DNA of 22,500 nt from Prorocentrum cordatum (taxonomy: Eukaryota; Sar; Dinophyceae; Prorocentrales; Prorocentraceae). The stretch spans positions 374,349 to 396,848 of the forward strand of contig CAUYUJ010014255.1 of the NCBI GenBank assembly GCA_963575745.1. Reading direction: 5' to 3'. Shown here piece by piece: positions 7,087 through 15,294 of the stretch. A model generated the notes under the pieces. The model had not been told where the DNA came from and ran no database searches. It saw only the letters and a list, made by a program, of their open reading frames with translations. Position 1 is the stretch's first letter. Every line of letters starts with the position of its first letter. Made by a program: the position numbers and the translations under genes.

Positions 7087-7250
7087 TGAAGGGGAACTGG
7101 AACACACAAATAAATACACACAAATAAAAAGATTCCCCATATTTTCCCATATTTTCTGGATTTTTGTCTCCCCGCCCAATTCCCATATTTTCCCATATTT
7201 TCCTGGCACTCGACGATTAATTGTGTCTGTGTGTTTCTTTCCCTCCTGAG
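7087..7250 (+). repeat. 164-bp AT-rich dispersed repeat, copy 1
   Basis: Shares nearly all its bases with 8734-8897: TGAAGGGG, CACACAAATAAATACACAC, two pairs of CCCATATTTTCCCATATTTT, CGATTAATTGTGTCTGTGTG and CCCTCCTGAG. Both copies are the same length. The ends are weakly inverted (AACACACAAATAAATACACAC against GTGTCTGTGTGTTTCTT). In a GC-rich window its AT-richness stands out. It could be a MITE or the tail of a longer element. Confidence 0.85.
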
Positions 7251-7464
7251 CAAAAGCTCCTGACCGTACTCCGACGCCGTCTACCCCGATCCCATCTGGG
7301 AGGATTAGACCTTCCCCCCGTGAGCGTCATCCCCCTCCCCCTCGGGGTAAAAACCTCCGGCCTCTGGCGGCCGATCGGGCCGATCCCAGCACCCCCCGGG
7401 ACGCCCTCGGCGAGGCGCAGCCGCTGCTGGAAGGGCATCCCGGGGCTGGAGAGCCGCCGAGAGC

Positions 7465-7740
7465 CAACGAAAACGGCTGAAAACCTCGGACCTCGAACCC
7501 GTCGCGATTTTCCCAGACCCCCGACGTCATGCATTTTTCATGACGTCGACCCCAGCGGTCTGGACCAATTCCCCGGGACCGGTTCTTCGTCCTGAGTCGT
7601 TTTTCGACGGTCCCGAGGGCCGGTAAGGGCCCCCAAAGGCCAAAAATAATGAAAAACCTCCCGTCGTGACTTTTTCATAACTCGAGGGGGTCTGGGTTTG
7701 TCCCGACGCGAGGGGAGGGGGGGACCCCAGACCCCGAGTC
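7465..7740 (+). mobile_element. Decayed CCCAGACC element D0 interrupted by D
   Basis: Left of D, the bases GAGCCAACGAAAACGG, GAAAACCTC and CCCGTCGCGATTTT (7458-7511) resemble the right end of the family. Right of D, TTTGTCCCGACGCGAGGGGAGG (7697-7718) resembles its continuation TTTTTTCACGACGCGAGGGGG. So D appears to lie in the right-end hairpin of an older copy whose left part is no longer recognisable. Confidence 0.4.
7512..7696 (+). mobile_element. CCCAGACC element, copy D (185 bp, intact)
   Basis: Starts CCCAGACCCCCGACGTCATG and ends CTCGAGGGGGTCTGGG. It is closest in sequence to copy A: both read AAAAACCTCCCGTCGTGA.TTTTTCATAAC at the right end. T runs flank both ends (7508-7511 and 7697-7699), consistent with a TTT target duplication. 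Confidence 0.8.
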
Positions 7741-8047
7741 CTCCACGTCGGGGCCGCGCGGGCACTCGCCGCGACGCGGGCGCCGCAGCTGCACGGCGCA
7801 GCCCTGCACAGCGAGCGTGCCGGTGTCCTTGGCGACGCGCCGGAACCTCGGCGGCGCGCGGCGCGGTGGCGCGCGCGGGGGGGGGCGCAGCGCATCCCCA
7901 GAGATCCCAGACGATGCTCGCGCCGCGGGAGAATGCGGGCCCTCGTCGGCCTCCGAGGGCCCGCGCCAGGCCCCGGGGGCGCCAACAGCAGCGGCTCCAG
8001 AGGCGCTGCACTGGCCCCGGGGAACGGGTCGGGGCTTCCGGGGGCCG
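7700..8047 (-). other. GC-rich unassigned sequence, possibly a decayed coding segment
   Basis: On the minus strand a frame between the repeats (about 7738-8047) reads a mixed, non-repetitive string around FRRVAKDTGTLAVQGCAVQL and GECPRGPDVEDSGSG. The other frames are also open, as expected at this GC content, and no family is recognised. The frame runs on into element D, which a real exon would not be expected to do. I do not call it a gene. Confidence 0.2.
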
Positions 8048-8292
8048 CGCATCGAGAAATCAGGGCGTCCAACGTCTGGACTGCATCCACGGCTCGAATC
8101 GGGTCGCAATATCCATCCTCAGAGGCCCGAGGCTCCGGCAAAGTTGGACCTCGTTATGACTAGGCCACGTGACCGTCAAGCATCGACTCAGGACGAACAG
8201 CCGGCACTGGGGAAGTGATCCAGACCGCCGTGGTTCACGCATCGAGAAACATTGGAGCTCCAGATGTCGGGGTCCACGGCTCGACTCGGGGT
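8048..8292 (-). mobile_element. Diverged CCCAGACC element(s) E, inverted
   Basis: Bases 8155-8250 (GTGACCGTCAAGCATCGACT, AGGACGAACAGCCGGCACTG, AGTGATCCAGACCG) align with the reverse complement of the family core. A segment starting GCATCGAGAAA and ending CCACGGCTCGA.TCGGG occurs at 8048-8105 and again at 8238-8290, about 190 bases apart, the length of one element. This suggests a tandem partial copy or a flanking duplication like that of copy A. Confidence 0.5.
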
Positions 8293-8733
8293 TTTCGTCG
8301 GTTTCGCTGCTCGTTCCGGGGACGTTCCTGGAGCCTCAGGCTCCACTCACGCGTCGATGCTGCGTCGGACGTCCGTCGACTTGAGGCGAACTTGGGTCGA
8401 AATTGAATCGAGCCAGAATCGAACGGATCCGCCAGGCGGGCCCCAGGCGGGCCCCCCAAACTAACATCTACTCTGCTGCTGTTGTTGCTGTTGACTCGAC
8501 AAGAGAGACGAAAGGAACGCAAGAATATGACAAACGACTTACATGACTCACATGTCAGTTTAAACATGCGAGGCACGAACTAACTAGGTCTAGATAGGAG
8601 AGGTACCAAGCTCCACGAGCGCTCGCCATCGCGTGTGCATCGACCCCGCTGCGCGGGGCCCCACGTTCGTGTGGGGATAGACTGCGCCAGACCCGACAGA
8701 ACACGCAAAATGGGATGCTCTGGGGCTCGTCTT
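8293..8733. other. Unassigned spacer
   Basis: Contains a small palindrome GGAGCCTCAGGCTCC near 8330-8344, an 11-base tandem CCAGGCGGGCC at 8432-8453, a CTGCTGTTGTTGCTG run near 8475, and CCCCGCTGCGCGGGG near 8645. No gene recognised. Confidence 0.5.
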
Positions 8734-8897
8734 TGAAGGGGCCCCAGGACACACAAATAAATACACACAAATAAAAATAGCCCCCATATTTTCCCATATT
8801 TTCTGGGTTTTTGTCTTCCCCCCCACTTCCCATATTTTCCCATATTTTCCTGGGGATCAACGATTAATTGTGTCTGTGTGTTTCTTCCCCTCCTGAG
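8734..8897 (+). repeat. 164-bp AT-rich dispersed repeat, copy 2
   Basis: Second copy of the repeat at 7087-7250, same orientation, separated by 1647 bases. The copies differ at scattered positions with no net length change. On the minus strand both read RNTQTQLIV..QENMGKYG, but most differences change the amino acid, so there is no sign of protein-level constraint. Confidence 0.85.
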
Positions 8898-9165
8898 TCT
8901 TGGCCTCCCCCATCTGAGAGACCCGGGCGGCGCCAGAAAATCGCGATGGCAGCCTGTCCGCCGCCTTCGGGCTCTGCAGGCCGCTCTCCCTGGCCCCAGG
9001 CACCAGCCAGACCCGACTCTGGAGGACCCGCCGGCCCCGGCCAGGAGGCCCACAGGGAGGCCAACGTCGCTGCAGCTCCTCGCGCCAGCGCGTGGCCGTC
9101 GACGCATGCGGCGCGCGGCCGCGCCTGTCGGCGTGCCCGCCTCGGTTCCTTCGGAGGGCACGTTC
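8898..9165. other. GC-rich unassigned sequence
   Basis: Open on both strands; no family recognised. A frame from 8878 joins it to the poly-Glu encoded by the GGA tract that follows, and a 307-codon minus-strand frame (8580-9503) also crosses it. Both are composition effects or unrecognised genes; I cannot tell which. Confidence 0.3.
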
Positions 9166-9198
9166 GCGGAGGGAGAGGAAGAGGAAGGGGAGGAGGAG

Positions 9199-9230
<32 letters not shown>

Positions 9231-9275
9231 GGAGGAGGAGGAGGAGGAGGAGGAGGAGGAGGAGGAAGGGGGCGG
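9166..9275. repeat. (GGA)n microsatellite
   Basis: GGA/GAG triplets with minor interruptions. It is one of only two tracts in the window in which the purine strand is on top; the other is at 21742. Confidence 0.97.
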
Positions 9276-9429
9276 CGGTGGCAGAAGGGCGTCGGTATCC
9301 CCCAGGGGGCCCGTGCCGCGGGAGGGCGGCAGGGCGTCGGAGGATGCGGAGAAGCCCCCTGGGGCGCGCTCTCGCGTCGCCGCGCGGCCGGGCGCCCCGC
9401 GAGGTTGCCCAGCGGCTGGGGCCCCCCGC

Positions 9430-9844
9430 GAAGTTTTATGGTGGGGGCGTTGACCTAAGGAACCCCAAATAAGGAACGAGGCCCCTTTTTTCCATAAGTT
9501 CAAGCTCGATTTCCCTTCGAAAACCTTGGGAAAACGTGGGGCAAGCTGCGAAACACTGAAGGAACGCGGAGCCCCTCCCCAACGAAAAGGGTTCCTTCTT
9601 CAGGACCCCTGCTGTAATAAGAACGCCCGTTTGGACGGGTCTTGGGGGGCAGACGCCCAACGTCCTGAACAACGACAGTAGAAGGCAAAGATATCCACAC
9701 CCCGTAGGAAGCGCACAGAGTGTGGAATCGGCCAGGGTGGGGCTGCTTCGTAGTTCCGTAAAAACGCCCAGGACCGTTTGGTAAACGTGAGTTATCGGGT
9801 CCGGGTGTTTTTCCCCTTCCCTTCAGATAAGGCGGACTTCTTTT
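9430..9844. other. Non-repetitive spacer with small hairpins
   Basis: Less GC-rich than its surroundings. AAAAACGCCCAGGAC at 9760-9774 and GTCCGGGTGTTTTT near 9799-9812 form an imperfect hairpin. A minus-strand frame of 219 codons (9500-10159) crosses both this spacer and element F, so it is most likely accidental. Confidence 0.45.
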
Positions 9845-10017
9845 CAAACATCCGACGATGTAATTTTCACTGCGCGGCCCCCAGAAGTCCTGACACCTTC
9901 CCTGAGAGGACCTTTTCGTCCCGGGTTCGTTCTGGATGGTCACCAGGCCCGCTAATGGGACCTCGAGGCCGAAATCGATGCCAAGGTAAAAACGAAGCAC
10001 GTCGTCGGAGACCTGGG
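9845..10017 (+). mobile_element. CCCAGACC element F, strongly diverged
   Basis: Follows the family in order: CCGACGATGTAATTTTCACT, GCGGCCCCCAGAAGTCCTGA, GAGAGGACCTTTTCGTCCCG, GGTTCGTTCTGGATGGTCAC, GGCCCGCTAATGGGACCTCG, AGGCCGAAATCGATG, and an end GGAGACCTGGG. The terminal C runs are eroded. Clearly older than copies A, C1, D and G. Confidence 0.6.
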
Positions 10018-10064
10018 CTTTTAAAAATTCGGCATCCGAAGCTTGAGTATGTCGGCTCCAGGGG

Positions 10065-10856
10065 ATGTGGGCACAAATGGTGCGGCTCTCACGCGGCCAC
10101 GACTGGACGCAACTTGAACAACTGGCCGTCGGGGGACGTCTTGTGCCGACCGGGAGCAAAGGTAATGGGCGGAAGGGGTTGCCCCTGGGAGGGGCTCGAT
10201 GGATGTATATACCACGTTACACGTTGCTTGGTCAGGCAAGGAGCTCGATCTATAAACGCCCCAGCTTCCCAACCTGTGGGGCACTAGAGCGTCTATACTC
10301 TAAACTCCTTCCCAGAACTGCTGTGCTCCTAACCCGACAAAATGACATCGAACCCCTCCGAGCCCCGAAGCACCGCGAGACCTTCAGGCTTGCCGAAAGC
10401 TTTGGGAACGTCGCTCGCCAACGGGTGCACGCTAAACGGGGGTCGCAGCGTGTCCAGGAACCTGCCCAGAGCCTGCCCATAACGGAGGCTCGGCTTGCGG
10501 CTTGCCACGCTCTTCACCGCGGGTGCTGCTCTTTGCTGAATTTCCCGGGGGGGGCCCAGGAGGCCCAGGTCGCCAAAGAGAAAAACGTCGTGATTTTGCG
10601 GCGCCTGGCGTATCCTGGTCAAGAGATCGAAGCGAATCCTGCCACGAGGTGTGACAACAAGGACCCCTCCAAGGCGCCCGCAGAGGCGAAAAGTCTGGAA
10701 ATACCTTCCTCCTTCGTCGTCGTCGTTCTCCTCCTCCTCCTCCTCCTCCTCCTCCTCCTCGTCCTACGCTGCGCTGTTGGCAATGGTGTCTCGTGGACGC
10801 TGCCACGTCTCCTCATCTTCCTCCTACTCCTCCTCCTCCATTCCTTTTCCTTGTGA
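10065..10856 (+). CDS. Questionable 263-codon open frame, unknown
   Basis: Starts at ATG 10065. Residues 1-165 are mixed and non-repetitive (for example HDWTQLEQLAVGGRLVPTG and PKHRETFRLAESFGNVARQR); the last 50 residues are poly-Leu/Val forced by the CTC tract. A decayed element (10571-10711) also underlies residues about 170-215, so the 3' part is not likely to be original coding sequence. No family recognised; the minus strand is open in pieces too. Confidence 0.15.
   Translation: MWAQMVRLSRGHDWTQLEQLAVGGRLVPTGSKGNGRKGLPLGGARWMYIPRYTLLGQARSSIYKRPSFPTCGALERLYSKLLPRTAVLLTRQNDIEPLRAPKHRETFRLAESFGNVARQRVHAKRGSQRVQEPAQSLPITEARLAACHALHRGCCSLLNFPGGAQEAQVAKEKNVVILRRLAYPGQEIEANPATRCDNKDPSKAPAEAKSLEIPSSFVVVVLLLLLLLLLLLVLRCAVGNGVSWTLPRLLIFLLLLLLHSFSL
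10571..10711 (+). mobile_element. CCCAGACC element H, remnant truncated at a CTC tract
   Basis: AAAACGTCGTGATTTTGCGG at the left and GAATCCTGCCACGAGGTGTG, ACAACAAGGACCCCTCCAAG, GCGCCCGCAGAGGCGAAAAG further on align loosely with the family core (GCATCCCGAGTCG.., GACGGTCCCGAGG.., GGGCCCCCAGAGGCC). The right end is lost in the microsatellite. Confidence 0.35.
10705..10842. repeat. CTC/TCG microsatellite in two parts
   Basis: TCG triplets pass into pure CTC up to about 10764; a second CTC cluster lies at 10809-10842. It is followed at once by duplicated block A. Confidence 0.93.
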
Positions 10857-11800
10857 ATGACTTCTCCCTGTCCCACCCCGAGGCCAGTCGAAAGGGTGGG
10901 CCAGGCGTTTCGCATGAGATTTCCCCACCATTTATGACCCTGAAGCATGACAGTTGGCACCAATTTCACAAATGGAGGGCGGGTCGTTTTCAAACTGGGG
11001 CGCTCGCCTTAGCGCCGCGCCCTTCGTTAAACAAAATTGCAAGAACTTCACAGATTTAGGGCGGGTGGTTTTCAACATGTGGCTCTCGCATTCGCGCCGT
11101 GCACGTTCGTTTCTTAGATCTTCAAGGGCTGCGCAGATTGATGGCGGGTGGTTTTCAAAATGTGGCTCCCGTCTTAGCGCCGCGCAAATTCGTTAAACCA
11201 TGCAAGAGCTTCACGGATTGAGGGCGGGTGGTTTTCAAAATGCGGCTTTCGCCTTCGCGCCGCGCACATTCGTCAAGCAAATCTCGCAAGAGCTTCACGG
11301 CTTGAGGGCGGGTGGTTTTCAAACTGTGACTCTCGCCTCAGCGCCACGCACATTCGTTTAAAACAGTTGCAAAGATATCACGGGTTGAGAACAGCTCCTT
11401 TTCCAAACTTGTGCTCTCGTCCTAGGCCGCACACACTCCTGCACAAAAGCAGCAAGAGCTTCACGACTTCCCACGGTCAACATGCCAGAGGTGGTGTTTG
11501 GAAATATTCAGGATTATGAGGGCGCGACAGTTACGTTGATCCGCGGTGTTGAAGTCTCAGGAATGGCGTTCTGGCACAATTCAGGATCGTCGAGATGCAA
11601 CAATCAGGTTGATCAATGGCGCTGGAGTCCCGAGACTAATGTTTTGGCTCGCTTCAGGCTCTTCAAACGGTTACCTCCCAACGAGGCAATTCCCTCAGTG
11701 ATGATGATCCGCTTTAGGGGCCTATGAAGGGGGAGCTTGGAGGGAAGGCTTCTTCCAACATCGTTGATGACTCTTGGGTTTACACTGGTCCACTTCCTCC
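10844..11800 (+). repeat. Duplicated block A
   Basis: Paired with block B (12583-13345), about 1.74 kb downstream. Shared order: TTCCTTGTGAATGACTTCTC with CACCCCGAGGCCAGTCGAA; a set of ~82-bp tandem units; a non-repetitive part ending CCCTCAGTGATGATGATCCG, AGGGGCCTATGAAG, GGAGCTTGGAG, TTGGGTTTACACTGGTCCAC; then a CTC tract. Nucleotide similarity continues across the whole block, with insertions and deletions. The 81-codon frame at 11482-11727 and its block-B equivalent share only their last residues, so coding is unlikely. Confidence 0.8.
10977..11470 (+). repeat. Array of ~82-bp tandem units, block A (six units)
   Basis: Units begin GGGCGGGTGGTTTTCAAA at 10977, 11059, 11142, 11222, 11306 and a decayed one near 11388, spacing 80-84. 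Each continues with TGTGGCTCTCGCCTTAGCGC, CGCGCACATTCGTTAAAC and GCAAGAGCTTCACGGATTGA. Units are contiguous, with no unique spacers, so this is a minisatellite or satellite and not a CRISPR array. Confidence 0.9.
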
Positions 11801-11916
11801 TCCTCCTCCTCCTCCTCCTCCTCCTCCTCCTTCTTTTCTTCCTCCTCCTCCTCTTCCTCCTCTTCTTCCTCCTCCTGCTCCTTCTCCTCCTCCTTCTCCT
11901 CCTTCTCCTCCTCCCA
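11794..11916. repeat. CTC/TTC microsatellite
   Basis: CTC triplets with TTC variants. It closes block A and matches the tract at 13333 that closes block B. Confidence 0.95.
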
Positions 11917-12079
11917 TGGGGAGTATCATCGCTTCGCAATCGTCCCAGGGGTCCGGATCTGAATCCCCCTCTAACATATCCAAATGTGCTTCCAGAAATT
12001 CCAGGAGGTTCCCGCCGGGACCTCGTGAAGCCTCTGGAGGCTCAGAAAGAGCAACAAACTTCCAAACGCATTCAACGCC
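11917..12079. other. Short unassigned sequence between two pyrimidine tracts
   Basis: A 160-base non-repetitive island. It is read through by frames that owe their length to the pyrimidine tracts on both sides. Nothing recognised. Confidence 0.4.
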
Positions 12080-12262
12080 TCCCCCTCCGCCTCCCCCTTC
12101 CTTCTTTCCCCCCCTCCCTTCCTGCCTCCCTCCCTGCCTGCCTGCCTGCCTGCCTGCCTCCCTCCCCTCCTCCTTCTTCCTCCTCCTCCTCCTTCTCCTC
12201 CTCTCCTCTCTTCCTCCTCCTCCTCCTCCTCCTCCTCCTCCTCCTCCTCTTCCTCCCCCATT
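12080..12262. repeat. Pyrimidine tract with (CCTG)n core
   Basis: C/T-rich sequence with a clean tetranucleotide core CCTGCCTGCCTG at 12133-12159, followed by CTC triplets to 12262. Confidence 0.93.
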
Positions 12263-12582
12263 CAATTCCTGCTGGCGCCTTCCCTAGCTTGAGACCATTA
12301 ACCCTCTCCTCTTCTACAACCTCCATTCCCCTCTCCTCATCCCCCCGCCCCCTCCCCCTTCGCAATCCCCCGTCCTCCCTCCCTCTCTCTCGTTCTCCTC
12401 TCTTTCTTCTTCCCGCCTACATCACGCAAGAGGCAGTACCGCAATCAATGCCCATCTACCGGCTCTGACACCAGGAACCATCCTAAGGCAAACAAGGCTG
12501 GGCATCGGAGACCCTGGAAGACAAAACCCTGACGAGCCACGGGCCCACGAATAGAAACCTGGCTTGAATATTCCCCCTCCCA

Positions 12583-13345
12583 TCTCTCTTCCTTATGAAC
12601 GACGCCTCCCTGTCGCACCTCGAAGACAGTCGAACGGGCGGGCTGGGTGTTTCGTCTAAGACTTCTACATCGCTTGTGATCCTGACGTTTGAACTTTGCG
12701 ACACTTTCACGGATGGACAGCGGTCCGCCTTCAAAATGTTGTTATCGCCTCAGCGCCACGCACATCCAGTTTAGTAGATTGGAAGAGCTTCGCGGATGGA
12801 GAGCGGTCCGCTCTCAAACTTTGGCTCTCGCGTTAGCGCAAGAGTTTCGCGGATGGAGGGCCGTCCGCTTTCAAAACGTGGCTCTCGCCGTAGCGCCACG
12901 CACTTTCATTGAAATGTATTGGACGAGCTTCACGGATGAAGGGCGGTCCGCTTCCAAAATGTGCCCCTCGCCTTAGCGCCGCGCACGTTCGTATTGAACA
13001 CAAGCAGCACTTTCAATATTATCGTGGCCACCGTCCCAGAAAGGGTGTTTCGGAACGATGTCGGAACGTCAGGGCAGAACAGTCACGTGAGTTTGCGGTG
13101 TTGAATTCCCAGGAATTGTGTGGCGCGATTCAGGAACGTCAAGGCTCAACAATAACAGCCATTCTCCCCAGGAGTGGGTTTCTGGCACAAATCCAAATGT
13201 TCAACCCGTTGTCTTCCAACGCGGCACTTCCCTCAGTGAGAATGAATCCCTGTAGGGGCCTATGAAGTGGGAACTTGGAGAGAGGGTTGATTACAATATC
13301 GCTAATGAGTCTTAGATTGGACTTGTCAATGCTCCTTCTCCTCCT
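12583..13345 (+). repeat. Duplicated block B
   Basis: Second copy of block A: TTCCTTATGAACGACGCCTC, GCACCTCGAAGACAGTCGAA; four ~82-bp units; TGCGGTGTTGAATTCCCAGGA; CCCTCAGTGAGAATGAATCC; AGGGGCCTATGAAG; GGAACTTGGAG; then CTC. It is shorter mainly because it has fewer array units. Confidence 0.8.
12712..13000 (+). repeat. Array of ~82-bp tandem units, block B (four units)
   Basis: Units recognisable by GAGGGCGGTCCGCTTTCAAA at about 12712, 12799, 12855 and 12938, with TGGCTCTCGCCTTAGCGCC and GCACTTTCATT following. The second unit is shortened to 56 bases by a deletion. The units share the block A variant pattern only in part (GCGGTCCGCTTTCAAA here, GCGGGTGGTTTTCAAA there), so each array has homogenised separately. 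Confidence 0.8.
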
Positions 13346-13500
13346 CCTCCTCCTCCTCCTCCTCCGCCTCCCCAACACCCCTCATCCTCCTAGCGCGTCG
13401 CCACTCCGCCTCCTCCTGGCTCCTCGTTCCTCCGCCCCCCTTCCTCCCCCTCCCCCTCCTCTGGTCTCTTCCTGCTCCTTTTCCTCCTCCTCCCTTTTCC
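13333..13500. repeat. CTC microsatellite and pyrimidine tract
   Basis: Pure CTC to about 13370, then mixed C/T-rich sequence to 13500. Contributes poly-Leu and poly-Pro frames only. Confidence 0.9.
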
Positions 13501-13660
13501 ACGGGCCCCGCAAGGGCGGGGCCCAAGCTTCCCTGAGCGTCTAGGCGGATCCTCTCGAGACCCTAAGGGTCACAAGCTGTACCTTTCTTCAATATTTCCG
13601 CTTCTTACCACAGGCTTGCAACCACCTGCGGCGCATGCGGGCGTTTCACGACTGCTGCAA

Positions 13661-13679
13661 GGGGGGGGGGGGGGGGGGG
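13661..13679. repeat. Poly-G run of 19
   Basis: Nineteen uninterrupted G on the plus strand. Similar long G or C runs occur at 3662, 3780 and 22119. Confidence 0.97.
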
Positions 13680-13750
13680 TAAAAACCATGGTTGCAAAGG
13701 CTGGATGGAATCGTGCATGTGTGCGCAAGCGCCCGTCTCATAAGCTCGGG

Positions 13751-14065
13751 TCAGCAAAGGTACTGTAGCGGGCTGTCGTCCTGGGCTTGCGCCGTGAACT
13801 GGTACAGGCTGGCGGGGGGAGCGAATAGAAACCGCTCCTCCATGCTGGAATCGGTCTCTATTGCATGCTTTATCATGCTGGTGTGTACTATCTCTGTCAG
13901 AGGCGTCCACTCAAAACCTCCGCTTCCCCCTGGCTCTCCTCCTCCATCCCAGCTCGTCTTTTCGCCCTCCATCCTCTCTATAGTTACGCAATGTGAGTAA
14001 TACTCTGTCTTCTTCTCCGACCCTGTGCGGAAAATGGGCCGCCCTTTTCCGCACATCGTGTACAC
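13751..14065 (-). CDS. Candidate coding exon or short gene, unknown function
   Basis: The most protein-like frame in the window: 104 codons if GTG at 14063-14065 is counted; the first in-frame ATG is at 14054-14056, and the frame stays open upstream to a TGA at 14102-14104. The stop is TGA at 13751-13753. Residue use is balanced, without microsatellite strings: SEKKTEYYSHCVTIERMEG (about 16-34), then a Gly-rich GGGEPGGSGGFEW (41-53), TPLTEIVHTSMIKHAIETDS (54-73) and a C-terminal QFTAQAQDDSPLQYLC. A possible acceptor CACAG followed by GG on the minus strand (exon starting at about 14022) fits dinoflagellate AG-G usage, so this could be a last exon. The string WTPLTEI is of a kind found late in Nudix domains, but no Nudix box is seen; I do not assign it. 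No neighbour helps. Confidence 0.35.
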   Translation of the reverse strand: MYTMCGKGRPIFRTGSEKKTEYYSHCVTIERMEGEKTSWDGGGEPGGSGGFEWTPLTEIVHTSMIKHAIETDSSMEERFLFAPPASLYQFTAQAQDDSPLQYLC

Positions 14066-14101
14066 ACGCAGGATGCCAATATTAGATACGCCCCCGTGCC
14101 T

Positions 14102-14370
14102 TCACGACTTGGGCGTGTTAGAATGTCAGATGCTGCTCTGGAGGGCTTGCTTCATGATAAGCTCCACCCCGCTCTTCTCGCAGAAAGGAGCATGCAATAC
14201 CCGCGCTCCCGAGGCAACGATCCCTCGTACCAAAACGATGCGTCCGCGCCACAAGGCTGCAAAACGGCCCAGGCAAGCAATATGGTGGCCCTATGTGCCC
14301 TGACGACGGGCCGGCCCCACGGCTGCAACATATGGCACCAAGACGGCCCCAACGTGCCTCCCGGAAAGAC
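14102..14370. other. Unassigned non-repetitive sequence
   Basis: Mixed sequence open in several frames on both strands. Two related strings (GGCTGCAAAACGGCCC near 14255 and GGCTGCAACATATGGCACC near 14321) hint at a short internal duplication. It lies just upstream of the minus-strand frame at 13751-14065 and could hold its earlier exons, but nothing confirms this. Confidence 0.35.
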
Positions 14371-14520
14371 CACCTCCTCCTCGTCCTCCTCCTCCTCCTC
14401 CGTATCCTCCTCGTCGCAATCATCACCACCGACCACCATCATCATCACCACCCACGCCACCATCATGATAACTAAAAAACTGGACCATCACCAGCAACAA
14501 CATCATCACCACGCACCCCC
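14371..14520. repeat. CTC microsatellite followed by CAC/CAT microsatellite
   Basis: CTC/TCG triplets to about 14416, then CACCAT and CATCAC triplets, imperfect, to about 14515. Confidence 0.9.
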
Positions 14521-14684
14521 CAGGGCTGAAGACACGAAGTGCCGCACTTGACAGCATCCCGTGCCCCCCCCCTCGAACAACCGCTGCAAAGAATGCTGGC
14601 CTGGCACGGTGGTGGGACTTGCCGCAAGCAGCTGGGCATTGTCCCATGGCCCTGTGTGCCATGCGACCATGTTCAGTCCTTCGA

Positions 14685-15150
14685 ACTGTGCTGCCGCTGA
14701 AGCGCGGGCCTCAGTTTTCAGATCGGTGCTCTGCTCCCGTCGATTCAGGATGGCACTCTCGCCCCGACGCGGGCCACTTTTGTGGATCCAAGTCCTTCTT
14801 CGTCGTTGCCGCCCCCACCATGTTCCCCTACTCCTCCTTCCCCTGTTCCTCCTGCTCCTCCCGCTACTCTCACTCCAGCTCTGGCTGCTGCTGCTGGTGT
14901 TAGCCATCCTCATCCTCCGCCTGTTCCTCCTGCCCGCCTTCCTGCTCATCCGCAACCCACCGCATCCAATGTACGCAGCCCCCCTTGTTTTCCGATTGCG
15001 CACCACTCGATGCTTTTTTCTTGTTTGGAGCCCCAGATCCACCACGACAAGTGTCGGTAGATGGGGAACAGCAGCGAGATCGGAAGAGATGGATGGGACG
15101 GCTCGAATGTCAGATATGGCGCGAGTGCACCTAGACTGCCTTCTGTAGTA
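14685..15150 (+). repeat. Tandem repeat unit R1
   Basis: First of four related units (R1 14685, R2 15513, R3 16081, R4 17983). Shared order: a head (CGCTG..GCG.GGCC, GATCGGTGCTCTGCTCCCGT, CGATTCAGGATGGCACTC), a CTG/CTC-rich middle (CCTGCTCCTCCCGC, CTCCAGCTC, CTGCTGCTGCTG), CCGATTGCGCA, and a tail (GAAGAGATGGATGGGACGG, ATGTCAGATATGGCGCGAG). The minus-strand frame that is open in R2 and R4 has stops here. Confidence 0.7.
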
Positions 15151-15294
15151 ATCATGAAGCAACCACCCATTACGACAACGGCTCTCCTCTATCCCCTGAC
15201 TCTGGAAGGACAGCGGAGCACCCTCTTCGCGGATCGGATTCCACACAGAACAGCCGCGTTTTTGTTCTCATGGCTTTGCACCATCCCACTGTTA

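Noticed and set aside
8580-9503. 307-codon minus-strand frame
   Set aside because: It crosses the GGA tract as poly-Ser and then the 164-bp dispersed repeat, so its length results from repeats.
9500-10159. 219-codon minus-strand frame with mixed residues
   Set aside because: Its middle part is the reverse strand of the decayed CCCAGACC element F; the related string appears in other copies in another frame.
10200-10260. TATA-like strings TGTATATACC and CTATAAACG as promoters
   Set aside because: No credible gene follows, and dinoflagellate promoters generally lack a classical TATA box.
10977-11470. Possible CRISPR array
   Set aside because: The ~82-bp units are contiguous and similar along their whole length, with no unique spacers, and the setting is eukaryotic.
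11482-11727. 81-codon plus-strand frame in block A as a gene
   Set aside because: The block B counterpart aligns in DNA but is out of frame over most of the length; only the last few residues agree.
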